From Neodiprion pinetum (Eukaryota > Arthropoda > Insecta > Hymenoptera > Diprionidae), in NCBI RefSeq assembly GCF_021155775.2, contig NC_060235.2, forward strand, positions 36,744,607 through 36,808,606: 64,000 nucleotides of DNA, read 5' to 3'. This document shows, one piece after another, positions 36,442 through 47,643 of the stretch. The position numbers and the translations under genes are program-made. The notes under the pieces are model-generated. The model was not told where the DNA came from and did not search any database. It saw only the letters and a program-made list of their open reading frames with translations. The first letter of the stretch is position 1, and each line of letters opens with the position of its first letter.

Positions 36442-38674
36442 TCAAAATTTCTGAGACAGTGCAATACTTTTGCGGATGTAATTCTAACGCGCGAATATGG
36501 CTCGTACTTCTCTATCACGCCAAGATCTCTGCTGCGAGAAGAAACCGAAATTTGGGTGTCGTGGCGGTTGACACAGACTTGAGCTACTTGCATTACAGAG
36601 ATGTGAAGATGATTGCTCAAACTGATTGGCCAAAGGTACGGCAGTGACGGTTTGTCACAGCTTCATAGACACGGATCAGCGCAATTTCGTTGGTAAAAAT
36701 TAACCACAAGCGATTGAAACGGCTGCATGCATATCTCGTGAAACCCGAGAAGCCCGCGCGTTTATACTGCACGGTTCGCTGATCTTTAGCAATTTAATCA
36801 GAGGCCTGTAAACAATTGTTTGTTATGCCGCGTATTGACGAATGGGTTCCGACGTGGTGAAAATGGTCCTGAATTCAATATCCCGACTGTCGAGATTAAT
36901 TCTCTAAGGCATCCACGCCCACGTTTTACACCGGTCTTTATTGTCGACGCGGTGTTGAACCATGCAGCTGTGTAGAACTAAGGTTGAGGCCTTGAAGTAC
37001 TTGCTCCGCTTCACAGAAAATCCAATTTCATCCTACCTCGGAATTGAATTTGAAGCCTGTATCCGCATTGCGAGACTGTTGCGATCGACGTGCGAAGTGT
37101 GCGAAGATCGGTAGGCAAACCGAATGCGTTGTCTGTGTTTCAACTCTCTAAATATGAATCAGATGTAAGTGTACTACTGAAAGAAGTCTGGTAATCAATG
37201 AAAAATTGTGGAAAAGTCACCGAATAGTCAGTGCGCACTGGTTTTTTCCAGCGGTGAACTTACAACTGGAAATCGATCATATTTTCACTGATTCAAATTT
37301 AGAGAGAAGTGTGTGAAATTCACACTCCATGCGGCTACCGAACGACCGTTTCTTACAGGTTTAATGGTTTCGCCAACGAAGTCAGACGGCGGCAGGCAAG
37401 GTGGATATAAAAATGAATAACACAGCTAAATGCTATAAGAATGAACGCGCGATTACGTCCGGCACAAAATCGTTTCTACGTGAGTCAACTCCGATCGCGT
37501 AATGCGAACATTTTTCGTCATGTTTTCGTATTTCTAACGATATTCGACACATTGTACTCCTTCACGGGTATAAACGCGAAAAACTCAGAAGATCACGACG
37601 TGTAACAGATCTTCAAGCGTAAAGGAACCGTAGGTCGTGGGCAAAAAGCGCCGATAAAACTACTTGTATGAAATTTAGAAATTCGAAGACTCTGCAAAGC
37701 AACCGTGCACTTATAAGCTGTTTGTATGTTGACACGTAACTTCTTACAACGGTGAATTTTTCACGCGCTCCAACTTCTCATGGAGACACGTTGATAATTC
37801 GATTGTGCAATGCATCGAAGTGATCCAGAAGTCACTCACACATCGTCGCCACCGGCATTGCCATGCTCGGACCGAGCATCCGCAGCCATGATTGGAGGCC
37901 GGTGACTGGCACCGTAGATAATCGAACCTCATCGAGGCACGATCGTCTGAGATCACCTTCCGGAGATGTCTTTTCATTCAATCTATACAAAAGAAGAACG
38001 TTTTGGCTTCCTTTTGGTCTGAACGGTGGCAGTGGTTGCTTTATTCGTGGAATGGGATGATTGGAATTGCGTCACTGAACGAACGTCGCCGCAGTGTCCG
38101 TTTGATAACGCTTTACCCTTAGACCGCATACTCTTATCTTGGCTTCGCGTCTTGTTTTCCTTACGGTATATTATCAAAAATATCATCATTTTCTAAGAAG
38201 CTTAAACGTTCTGTAAAGTATCGATTATGAATATGGATCGACAAGGTTAGAGCTGCGATTTTGTTAGGTGGAATTTAGATTTATCAGCTCGGTCGACCTT
38301 AGACCGGGAAATGATTTTATGGCTAACGAAACATTGAATCATTTCTGGTATAATTGGAATTATTATTCACTACCGGAACGGATGAGGATAAAATATTTAT
38401 ATCTAATCAAGACCACTTTGCCTCGGCTGTTTTGTTGAATTTGAAATTTATTGACTTTCCGGTATGTAGTTAACGTCGCTTTAATTGTTGACTTATGCCT
38501 AGACTGAAAAAAAATTAACAGCACCATTGGTGAGTAGTTCAGAAAATTGATAATTTCTAATCATTACACACTATTCCAGCATGTCTTGACTTTCGAAGGT
38601 GCACTCCGATGTGGACAGCTCGTGTTTGTGTTAGATCAGTTTTTTTCTCCGCACGTTTCTTGCCCTGCGTACGT

Positions 38675-38676
<2 letters not shown>

Positions 38677-38707
<31 letters not shown>
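38677..38707. repeat. Short TA dinucleotide microsatellite
   Basis: About 30 bp of alternating TA with one ACA break. Confidence 0.85.
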
Positions 38708-38708
<1 letters not shown>

Positions 38709-40314
38709 CGTTTCTCGTATAATGCGGAATTTAGATTGAACTTGCGTAATCGGAATTTATTCAGAAAATACGATCGGCATATTAGCAATACGTTGACGTA
38801 ATAAAATACAATTTTCCTAATCGCACGGACTCTGAATGTGCCTCGATCGAATATACTCGTGAATACGCTATTGAACGTGAAGTGTTGAAATTGAAGAGAA
38901 TTAACAAAGGCAATAACTGCCATTTTTCATACAAATTCAAGCAATAAATAACTATGCAGCGAAGAAATAACAGTTTTCCTTCGTTTCTTTAGATTCGTCG
39001 TTGCAGGCACTTACGGCTTTTTGAACTCTCCTCTACAATTAGGGGAACACGAAAAGCTGCAAAAAAAAAAAAAAAAAGAAACGTGCGAAATTCGCGACAT
39101 TCACATTTTGGTATTTTTTACCTCCCGTGTGAATTTGACAGTCGGCGAAATTCGAGAAAGAATGCAGCCATTGTGTCCGACTGAATGGGAGTATATTTCA
39201 CACTCAGGGTTATATGCATACCCACACGTGATATACATACGTAACCGTACGTAACGCGTATCGCGAAAAGATTTTTATCTCCACTGGTGAACCACGTTAC
39301 CGTTCCTGTACAATATAACTTACATACACCAACAATTGATTAATGTAACACTGTCCGAACGATCGAACGGAATGCCTTTTGTTACGCGAAAAGAATAAGA
39401 TAAAATATATTTGCACATTCTGCACCGTAGGTACTTTCTGCAGTCGAGGACGATAAATAACGATAAGAGTGGGCGATCATTGTTTCGTCATTATTTTTTA
39501 CACGACATTTTTTATACACGACACCTTGCATAAGTTGTATAACTCAATTTTAAACCGGCGTTGATGTGTATGCGTGCAGCCAGGAATCGGGGATTAAAGT
39601 CGATTGTTCGGTGCTTACAATACCTAGGTCAGGACTCGAATTCTGCTGCTCGGTGCAATAAAGAGTAGCCTTCGTTTCGCGGAACAGGTCGTGTCATCAT
39701 CCGTTTGCAGAGGCTGCAAATCACCCGCAAAAGAACCGGCATAGGATGCGATTATTCGCATGAGGACCGGAGCAGTCCCGTAATGTGAAAATGAGTTATC
39801 TGAAATTTGACGCGGCGCTGATTTCACAGATTGGATTCAAATTCCTGAATTTAACATCGGTCATTCAAGTTGAACGAGTCAAAGAGCAGTGATACTCGCG
39901 ACAAGACGAGTTCGATAACTTCTTTCCGAGGTAAGATTTCAGTTACCCCTTCAGCTATAGTAGTATGAATATAGTAATACCAACACATTAAAAAAGCTGA
40001 AGTGATCCTTGAAGCATCTAAATGTTAGTTGTACACGTACCCAGAACAAATTTTTTCTACTATTCGCAAATTTTCATTTGAATCAATGAATTTTTTCGAC
40101 TCTCTTGGGTATTTTTTTTTTTTTTTTTTTTTTAGTTAGCATGATGAGATATATAAGATATTATCCTACAGCAGGTATATGGAGTAAAGCGAAACATCAG
40201 GTTTAATTTTCGAATGGTTTCAGGTGTGTATTTAAAAAAGGAACCGTATATACAGATAAGAAATCGGATCAGTCTGCCCTCGGGTTAGTCCCTCGGTCTG
40301 ACGGGGTTGAAATT

Positions 40315-41303
40315 TTACCAAGCGTGAGCTTGGGCGGCGGCGGCGGCGTGAGCGGCGAGATGGGCAGCCTTGGCCTGAGCGACCTCAGGGGTCTCTACGA
40401 CGCGTCCGTCGTGTCCGAGGGGGGCGGCGTATCCGTATCCGTGTACATAGGCAGCAGGGGCGGCAGCGTAGCCGTAGTGGCCGTGGGCGGCGGCGGCGGC
40501 GGCGGCCTTGGCGTGTTCGGCGAGGTGGGCAGCCTTGGCCTGAGCGACCTCAGGGGTCTCAACGACGCGTCCATCGTGTCCGAGGGGTGCGGCGGCGGCG
40601 TATCCGTATCCGGTGTAAGCAGCGGGGGCGGGGGCGGCGGCGGCAGAAGCGGCCCTGGCGTACTCGGCGAAGTGCGCAGCTTTGGCATGGGCGACTTCGG
40701 GGGTGTCGACAACGCGACCATCGGCGGCCAGAGGGGCGGCGGCATGGCCGTATCCGTATCCGGGGTAGGCGGCGGGGGCAGGTCCGTAGGCATGGCCGGG
40801 GGCGGCAGCGGCGGCGGCGGCCTTGGCGTACTCGGCAAAGTGCACGGCCTTGGCGTGCGCCACCTCGGGGGTGTCGACGACGCGGCCGTCGGCTGCCAGC
40901 GGCGCCGCGACGCCGTAGTAACCGCCGTAGGCCAACGGCAGTCCTAGGTTACCGGCCTGAGCCACGGCGAAGAGAAAAGAGAAGACGATCTGGAAAGAGA
41001 AGAAGAGGTGAGTTGTGGCTGTCGAACGGTCACGTGGTGTCGGAATATCAGGTTGTGCCAAAGGAAGGATGTCCGAAAACTTTTCTAGTCACTGATCAAA
41101 GCAAATGGACTACTTTCAGTGATCGAACCATCGAACGTTTCGTTCACTGGGGATTCAAGTACTATGCCAAGACACTGTTCAAATAGCTGTTGTACAAACT
41201 CTCTTCAAGTATAGGCGAGTTCAACTTTGAGTTAACGATTTTCCGCACTAATCTTCCGCCGCAAAAGCGACTACTCTAACTTTACACTCACCAGGGGGTT
41301 CAT
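40315..41303 (-). CDS. Cuticle protein G, 18-residue-motif family, four motif copies
   Basis: Exons 41292-41303 (MNPL, donor GTGAGT) and 40315-40989 (after TTTCCAG) give 228 residues. The signal peptide is [17 protein letters not shown]. It has four motif copies, the most in the cluster. The first two are [19 protein letters not shown] and [19 protein letters not shown] followed by AEYA. The last two are [20 protein letters not shown]. So it looks like two successive pair duplications, AEYA-type then AxHA-type. The spacers are poly-Ala runs and GYGYAA blocks; it ends QAHAW. High GC and strong codon bias leave long spurious frames open on the other strand. A secreted Ala-rich cuticle protein is inferred from the family. 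Confidence 0.93.
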
Positions 41304-41321
41304 GTTGATAGTTTTGAGTTA

Positions 41322-41395
41322 GCGCTGCTGGATATCCAGTACTCGCTAGTTGCGGTTGCGTTGTGCTGATCTGGGAGCCTGGATGATCTTTTATA
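41322..41395 (-). promoter_or_regulatory. Core promoter of gene G: TATA box and GCGAGTACTGG box
   Basis: TATAAAAG at 41395-41388, 92 bp before the ATG. GCGAGTACTGG starts at 41346, 49 bp downstream of the TATA start. The stretch CTAGCGAGTACTGGATA and the following CAGCAGCGC nearly match gene A. Confidence 0.75.
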
Positions 41396-44052
41396 GCGGT
41401 GTCTATCCTGCCGATTGAGCCCCCACCGATCGCAACAACGCCCAAAGTTTTGGGTACTTGCTGATATTTGACATTGACATTTCCGCGGCGGGAAGCTCTT
41501 TATGGAGCTCTCAATATCGCAAATCCAGATCACACTTACTCGGAGACACATTCCACAGCTTAGGCGAAACGGACCAAGGTCTCGCACAGGTCTCGTTGCC
41601 ACGCGGTTTTATTCAAACGGGTTCGATAGACCGATCTAGTCCCAACGACCTTCGCGTTGCACCAAATACCCGGTACCAATATTACCTTCCAATTACGCCT
41701 GTGGGTACTTCGAACTCCCGCGAGCCACTTTGAACCTGAATTCATCGAGGAACCGGGCCTCTCGACGTTTTCTCATTTGGTCGACATGGCGCGTCATTGT
41801 TCAAGTTACAGTGTTGTGGAAAATATTTCTGCACGAGTATAACTATCACTGAATTAGAATTCCCGAGGCATTGGCGATTCGCCAGAGGACACGGTCTAGG
41901 TGGAAGATTTGACTGATTCGATTTCAGGTTGAGAGAAAAAAATCTAGGCAACAATAATGGTAATAAAAAAAAATGTAGAGCATATACTGGTTAGTTTATT
42001 ATTCATTACTTATACGCACGTACATGCATAAATCGCGATATTAATGCAAATCGCATGTTTATAAAATCCGATTTTAATCTGGTCCCCAAAGCTAATAAAC
42101 TGTTCATGAATATTTATGAATGAGAACCATGTTTGATTTGTTGCAGGTCTGGGTACCCGGCTGCACTTGTGCGTGCGATATGCTATTCTTTGCGGGTGCA
42201 TGGTAATAATTTCTGCAGGATTATCTCCAAATATGTAAAGTAAAAGCTCGCAAGAGAGAGTTGATGCGGGACAACGACAGAAATGGATACGTCTGTTTGA
42301 ACCAAGCTCGTCTCTTTACTTTTCATCTGGTAAAAAGTGATTTCGAACGATTGCTCGAATACGAAGTTCGACACATCAGTTACTATTATTTGCTGAACGT
42401 TCTTGCGAGCATGCTTTTAATCCAGTTAACTTTTTCAATCTGATTATCAAAGCCGTTTATCTTTCTGGAGGGGATACTCGCGCTAGATTACTAAAGCAAC
42501 CGTCTAAGCCGCGGCTAATTACTTTCATTTTTTAAAGTTAGCCTGGGACGAGGTAGACTCGATTCATATGCTAAGTTACTTTGTAAAACGTGCTTCTAAA
42601 CTTCTAGCCTCTTGTCAAATTTTGTCAGTTGATAAGTTCAAAGGTATCACAGCGCACAGGTTAAACAAATACCGCCAACTGATTCTGCAAAGTCTACAGG
42701 CGCATGTGGATATGGACAGTGGCCCAAAAACGTTTACGGTAGGCTTGAGGTCGTCTGCTTTTTTTCAAATTCAGCTTTCACCTATTAAATATTTTTCAGT
42801 TATATGATTATCCAGGGCAGAAACCTGCAAAATGCCTTGGACCTTGTAAGAACTTTTTTGGGTCATTGTGCACTTATTTAGGTGTAATTGGAGCTAAAAA
42901 CATATAACGCGTTATAAGCTATGAGCAATCGTAACGGTTCTTATTTTCAGGTCCTCAATTCCTCACGGTTACGAAATGTTTCCCCTGTCAATAGATAAGG
43001 TAGATCAACCAACAGTTAGTCAAAGGAACCAAAAGGTTAAACATCGTGTTTTGATCAAATTCAACACCACCGTATAATTGATTTGTGCGGTGCTGATTGG
43101 CACTTATTACATACCACCGTTCTATAAACTATGACTGCGGACGTACTTGATTCAATATTTCATCTAGTCAATATTCATAATCTTAAAAAGTACAGGAACT
43201 CAAAAATATTTATCGTAGTTTGCAAATCGAATGAATACAACCAACAGTTGCAAATTTATTATTGCAGGCAAAATGATGAAGCATTCTTTTCAGTATTAAA
43301 ATTGTATAAATGGTCTCTCAATACCATTGATAGAAAGGCTCCATTCGGTACGTGACGTAGAGCTTCGGAAATTAGAGGGGGGCGCGATTGCCATCACGTA
43401 ACGGTATGATACTTCAATTTTTGATCGTACGAAAACGTGCGCATGATTCGAATCGAACCATAGATTTAAATTTCTAGTCTGAGGTTTGCGAAAACAATAC
43501 AATTATACCAATTAATACATTGCCGACGTATTCTAATATAATATTAAGTTAGAGTCTGTAATTTTATAGAAGTGACAACTATGCAGCAGCTATGCAATTG
43601 CCAAGGCTTTTCTTGTGAACGGAAATGAAGATGTGAAGATATGCTCATAGATTGTTTGCAATATTCTCGAAAGCGTCATTTTTAAAACTAGTAAGTAGAA
43701 GCGTGACAAATGAATTGTCTGGATATCAAAATCTTATGGCACAGGCGGAAAATAATTCTTGAAAATATGAACTAAGTCTTTAACCGCTTTAGAAGCGACT
43801 TGCAGTCGAGGAAATCGAGGCTGAATATCATATCGCCACAATACATGTATTTTTACACTCCGTGACGATCCGGATGGACTTTTCGTCTTATCAGCAGGAA
43901 AACTAAACCGCAGTTCCGATAAAGTTTAAAGTCTGAAAAGACAGACACCAGTTGTATAAATAAAATACACAATATTATGATTTTTTTACATTTATTGCAT
44001 TGCGAAGATCAGGGAGTAGGTTTTGGGGTCCGGGACAGGTTGAAACGCGAGC
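41396..44052. other. Intergenic between genes G and H
   Basis: About 2.7 kb, AT-rich. Only short, non-conserved frames. AATAAA on the minus strand at 43991-43996 belongs to gene H. Nothing else recognised. Confidence 0.5.
43991..43996 (-). terminator. Candidate polyadenylation signal of gene H
   Basis: AATAAA on the minus strand, 57 bp beyond the gene H stop codon. Confidence 0.6.
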
Positions 44053-45060
44053 TTACAAAACGTATTTGGAATACGCGAGGGCGGGGGCGGCGGGGTAAAC
44101 GCCGTAAGCGGGGACGACGGCGGGGGCGGCGAAGTTCTTGGCGGCCTCGTTCACCAGGGTGACCTTCTCGTTTATGTGGGCGGCGGTGTGCGCGGCCTTG
44201 GCGACGGCAACCTCGGGGGTGTCGACGACGCGTCCGTCGGGTCCGATGGGGGCGCCTGGAACGACGCGAGCGTATCCCACGGGAGCGCCGTACGCGGCGG
44301 AAAGAACCGCGGGTGCCGAGTAGACGGAAACGACGTCGGGAGCAGCGACGGCGACGACGTCCGCCGACTTGACGGCCTCGTTCGCCAGGGTGACCTTCTC
44401 GCTTATGTGGGCGGCGGTGTGGGCGGCCTTGGCGACGGCGACCTCGGGGGTGTCGACGACGCGTCCGTCGGGTCCGATGGGAGCGCCGGGAACGACGTGA
44501 GCGTAGGCGACGGGAAGTCCTCCGTGGAAAACGCCGGGCTTGGCCAAAGCGACGGCGGCGAGGGCGGAAAAGACGAGCTGGAAAGTGAAAGAGGAAAGTC
44601 GAATTGGTGGGAATTTTGCCGATAGTAATCACGCATTTCTAACCAATTTCCGTGTACGCTTTGATTCGCAATTACAAGTTAACGTAATTTGAAGGAAAAA
44701 TTCTAAAATCCATATTATTGTATTCTTTTTTTTGTTTTCTCTTTAAACCAAAGAAAAATGCAATTTATTCTGAATATGTTTCCTCGGTTTAAAGTCTGGC
44801 ACAGGACTGTGCGTACGATAAAATGGGTTGATGCAGCAGCCTGATTCATTTGATTGATAAAAATCGAAGGCTTTCATACCTACACATGTCTTATTTCTAT
44901 GATGAATACTAGACCAGAATTGTGATTTCACTCTTAATTACAATACAACGAATAAGTCAAGTTGAAAACTCATTTTTTTTAGAAAAAATTTCGGAATTGC
45001 GATGCGTTTAGACGCGTTTCGTAATTCGCATAGCAAACGTGTACTTACGAAGACCTTCAT
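44053..45060 (-). CDS. Cuticle protein H, 18-residue-motif family, Val-rich member
   Basis: Exons 45049-45060 (MKVF, donor GTAAGT) and 44053-44577 (after TTTCCAG) give 178 residues. The signal peptide MKVFLVFSALAAVALAKPG is followed by two long repeats of about 55 residues. Each contains [19 protein letters not shown] then AVAKAAHTAAHI, ending with EKVTL and NEA. Thr replaces the usual Leu/Phe/Ala after AKAAH, and the arms are Val/Asn/Glu-rich rather than Gly/His-rich, so this is a distinct sub-type. It ends YSKYVL, without the terminal Trp. It is divergent to the relic copy at 46.3 kb, which matches its promoter and N-terminus. A secreted cuticle structural protein is inferred. Confidence 0.92.
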
Positions 45061-45084
45061 GGTGGTTGGTAGGGGATTTTGCTT

Positions 45085-45159
45085 GGCGCTGCTGAGATCA
45101 GTACTCGCAAAAGCAAATGATTGTGGCGTGCAGTATCGATGCAACTCGGTCTTTATATA
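45085..45159 (-). promoter_or_regulatory. Core promoter of gene H: TATA box and GCGAGTACTG box
   Basis: TATATAAAG at 45159-45151, 99 bp before the ATG. GCGAGTACTGA starts at 45108, 51 bp downstream of the TATA start and 48 bp before the ATG, followed by CAGCAGCGC. Confidence 0.75.
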
Positions 45160-46238
45160 GGAGAAGTGCAGATCAGGATTGCGCGGAGATCATATGTGCG
45201 CGCAAAACCACGCCCAATAAACCTGTCATTTCGACACTTGACATTGACATTTAGACATAAACGGTCAAATCAGAGCACTTTTTGATAATGCGTTGTGCCA
45301 AAATAATCACACTCTGTACCTGTACAAGGAAAAAAAAATCCAGGATTCAATAATAACTCGGAATAAGTTCGATTGCCTGTATTGTGTAAATAATGACGAA
45401 GCTCGATGACGATGTTCGGTTTTGTACATTTTTTCGAATTTTGATAATGCGGAGTCGGAAAACTTGTGTGATATTTTACTGACAAGAAAATAGCGGTCAA
45501 TCGAAATACCCAGAAAGAAATTATAAGTTAACGAGATAAAAATGAAGCAGGATACAAAATATTCCACGGTATTGTGTGTCGGCAGAGTGACACGAGAAAA
45601 TAGAAATTGGAACAACTCTCGCAGGCATGACTTTGGCAATCAGTTTTTGTAGTATTCCGATCGCGAATAACGAGCGCTTCTCTATTTATGTAGTTGAATA
45701 AAAAAAAAAAAGGAAGTCAGTATTGATTAACTTTCTGCCGTTGATTGCGAATATACATTGAATGACTGCTTCCATAAGTGGAGCAATGATGACTCTGCTG
45801 CAAATTATATAAATTCTGCATCAAAGTATAAGTCGCGTCGGTAGGTAACTTTATGGTCTTCGGTGATCATTGCGGTAACTGCGAAAGTAGGTATAGCTTG
45901 GCGGACTGAAATCCTTCGCGGATCGATATTTTTGCATCAAGATGTAAGAGACACCTCGGTATATGCAACGCAATGCACAAGACACGTGCAGCACCCGAGG
46001 AGACAGGCGGATCGATCGTCCCGGTGGCCACCAGCGCTCATTTTACAGCACGTTCACCTTGCCAAGAACTGTGACGAAAATAATACTTTACAATTCCTGA
46101 ATCGACGCTACGGCCACGATTTGAATATCGGTAGGCATGAGGCTGTGTTACATTTTTTTCTCTTGCCTTTTTTTTATTTATCAATTATACAACTGGTGGA
46201 GGGCGGATACGGAAAACCGGCAGGTTCTGTCAGCTGCA
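45160..46238. other. Divergent intergenic region between gene H and its relic copy
   Basis: About 1.1 kb between two outward-facing TATA boxes. No coding gene seen. Probably regulatory DNA for gene H and, formerly, for the relic. Confidence 0.5.
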
Positions 46239-46314
46239 TATATAAGGACCAGCGTTGATAGTCACAACGCAATCATGCCGAGTCTTCCAGCGAGTATCCA
46301 GTCAGCCAGTAGCG
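46239..46314 (+). promoter_or_regulatory. Conserved cuticle-type promoter in front of the relic
   Basis: TATATAAGG starts at 46239 and GCGAGTATCCAG at 46290, 51 bp downstream, followed by AGTAGCGC. These distances are identical to gene H. A short upstream ORF (46275-46325) lies in the presumed 5'UTR. Confidence 0.65.
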
Positions 46315-46337
46315 CGGGAAGTTAGCCAGGTACCGAA

Positions 46338-46433
46338 ACGAAGGTCCTCATTCGCGTTTCCATCACAACCGCCGTTGCTCTGGCAAAGCCCGGCGTTCTC
46401 TACGGCGTAGTTCCGCAATATAATAAACGGACG
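46338..46433 (+). pseudogene. Relic of cuticle gene H: start codon lost, intron 1 absent
   Basis: From 46338 the frame reads TKVLIRVSITTAVALAKPGV then LYGVVP, which aligns without gaps to the signal peptide and first mature residues of protein H (MKVF, LVFSALAAVALAKPGV, FHGGLP). The ACG at 46338 stands exactly where the ATG should be: 99 bp from the TATA start and 48 bp from the GCGAG box, as in H. The four-codon exon and the rest are contiguous, so intron 1 is missing. There is no in-frame ATG upstream before a TAG at 46323. Homology fades after about 46420; the frame stays open to 46679 with unrelated residues and no 18-residue motif. I read it as a truncated pseudogene on the opposite strand to H. 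A non-AUG or re-purposed gene cannot be excluded. Confidence 0.65.
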
Positions 46434-47643
46434 ACAATGAAGGAAATCTGCATTTCATACATCTATAACACCGTAGTCTCGCTTTTCAGGACGATGTTAT
46501 CAGACTGCGGAGTAGTTTCGCTACTGATAAGAACGATACGTCTGTCAACGTATATATGTATATGTTTTCATCTTTACTTTCGGCTTTTGCAGATACCCTG
46601 CGGTAAAAATGGAAAAGATACCACTTTTTCATCATCGCGGTACGCAAGCCTTTATTACAATAGATCTGTAAGTCTATGACAAGGGTATTAAGATCCAAGC
46701 TTGAAAATGAGCACCTATTGCACGAATCGCCATGGAAAGATAATTTCCGGTGGCGCATTCGCTGCTGCGCGAAACTTTGTCCTGTAGTACTTCGAATGGT
46801 TTAGGGTAAATTTATAATTAGGTAATTTACCAATAGGAAACAGGAATAGTCTCCTGAATTTCAATGTTACTGTTTACGCGTCACATGGTATTTTACAATG
46901 CAGCAAATTCAAACAGCGTTCTGTGAAACTGCAAACAGGTGGTGTGGCTACCTGTCAGTGCGAGTTTCTATCGGATAACAAAGTCTCGCCCTTTAACTTC
47001 AATTTTACACAAGCTGAAGCGTAAATTTTAAGCTGGGACTCATATGATTTACAGCACATTTGCAGCGTGGCTGCTCGCATATCTGTATCGGTATTTGTAC
47101 GAAGATTTCCAAGCCGGAGAGCCTACATCGCTGGTTAAAAGTTGAAAATAACACTAATTGCGGTTCGTTTAGCGACGTTACATAGTCGTACACCATGCAG
47201 TCATCAAACATACACAATCCATCGTTTCAGAACGGCGTCGAAATCGTCTGCAAAAGGCGTGTCTGGGTAATTCTTACGAAACCGCACTTAACGAAGGATA
47301 ACCAAGAATGTAGATAACGGTGGATAAGATGGTATAAAGTTTTTTCAGTACGCAAAACAAGTCGCCTTCCGGAGTTTCCAGCGCGGTTTCCTGCTTTCGT
47401 CTCTTGCATCAAGTAACATCGGCACGCAATTCCATTCTTCGATGACAGTGTCTTTTACCTCCATCTTTAAAACGCGCCGCAAGTCGTCTCAGTAGCGGAT
47501 GATTGTTTGAGTCTGGTGTCGAAGGAAAGTGAAGTGAAAAGCTCATACAGTGGAAAAAAGATATTTTCTTGCATTCAATGATTTGATCACTTTGCGAAAA
47601 GTGGCTTCTCCAGTTTTCCAAGAAAAAGATTCCTTTCGTCAAA
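46434..47643. other. Intergenic between the relic and the receptor phosphatase
   Basis: About 1.2 kb. Holds the promoter and 5'UTR of the phosphatase gene. I saw no clear TATA box at a confident distance and no other gene. Confidence 0.45.

Larger units (their letters stand above)
35148..40314. other. Intergenic between genes F and G
   Basis: About 5.2 kb. It holds a perfect 37-bp palindrome (36405-36441), a TA run near 38677-38707, an A run near 39061 and a long T run near 40110-40135. The open frames here show no recognisable domain, signal peptide or motif. No RNA gene was seen. Confidence 0.5.

Noticed and set aside
40324..41186. Long + strand frames opposite cuticle gene G
   Set aside because: Antisense shadow of the Ala/Gly-rich repeats; Arg/Gly-only composition with no signal peptide or splice logic.
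44009..44632. Arg-rich minus-strand frame overlapping gene H
   Set aside because: Same strand but wrong frame relative to the cuticle reading; composition is a frame-shift artefact of the repeat.
46437..46679. 80-codon + strand frame as an independent gene
   Set aside because: It is the continuation of the relic's frame after homology ends; no recognisable domain or splice support.
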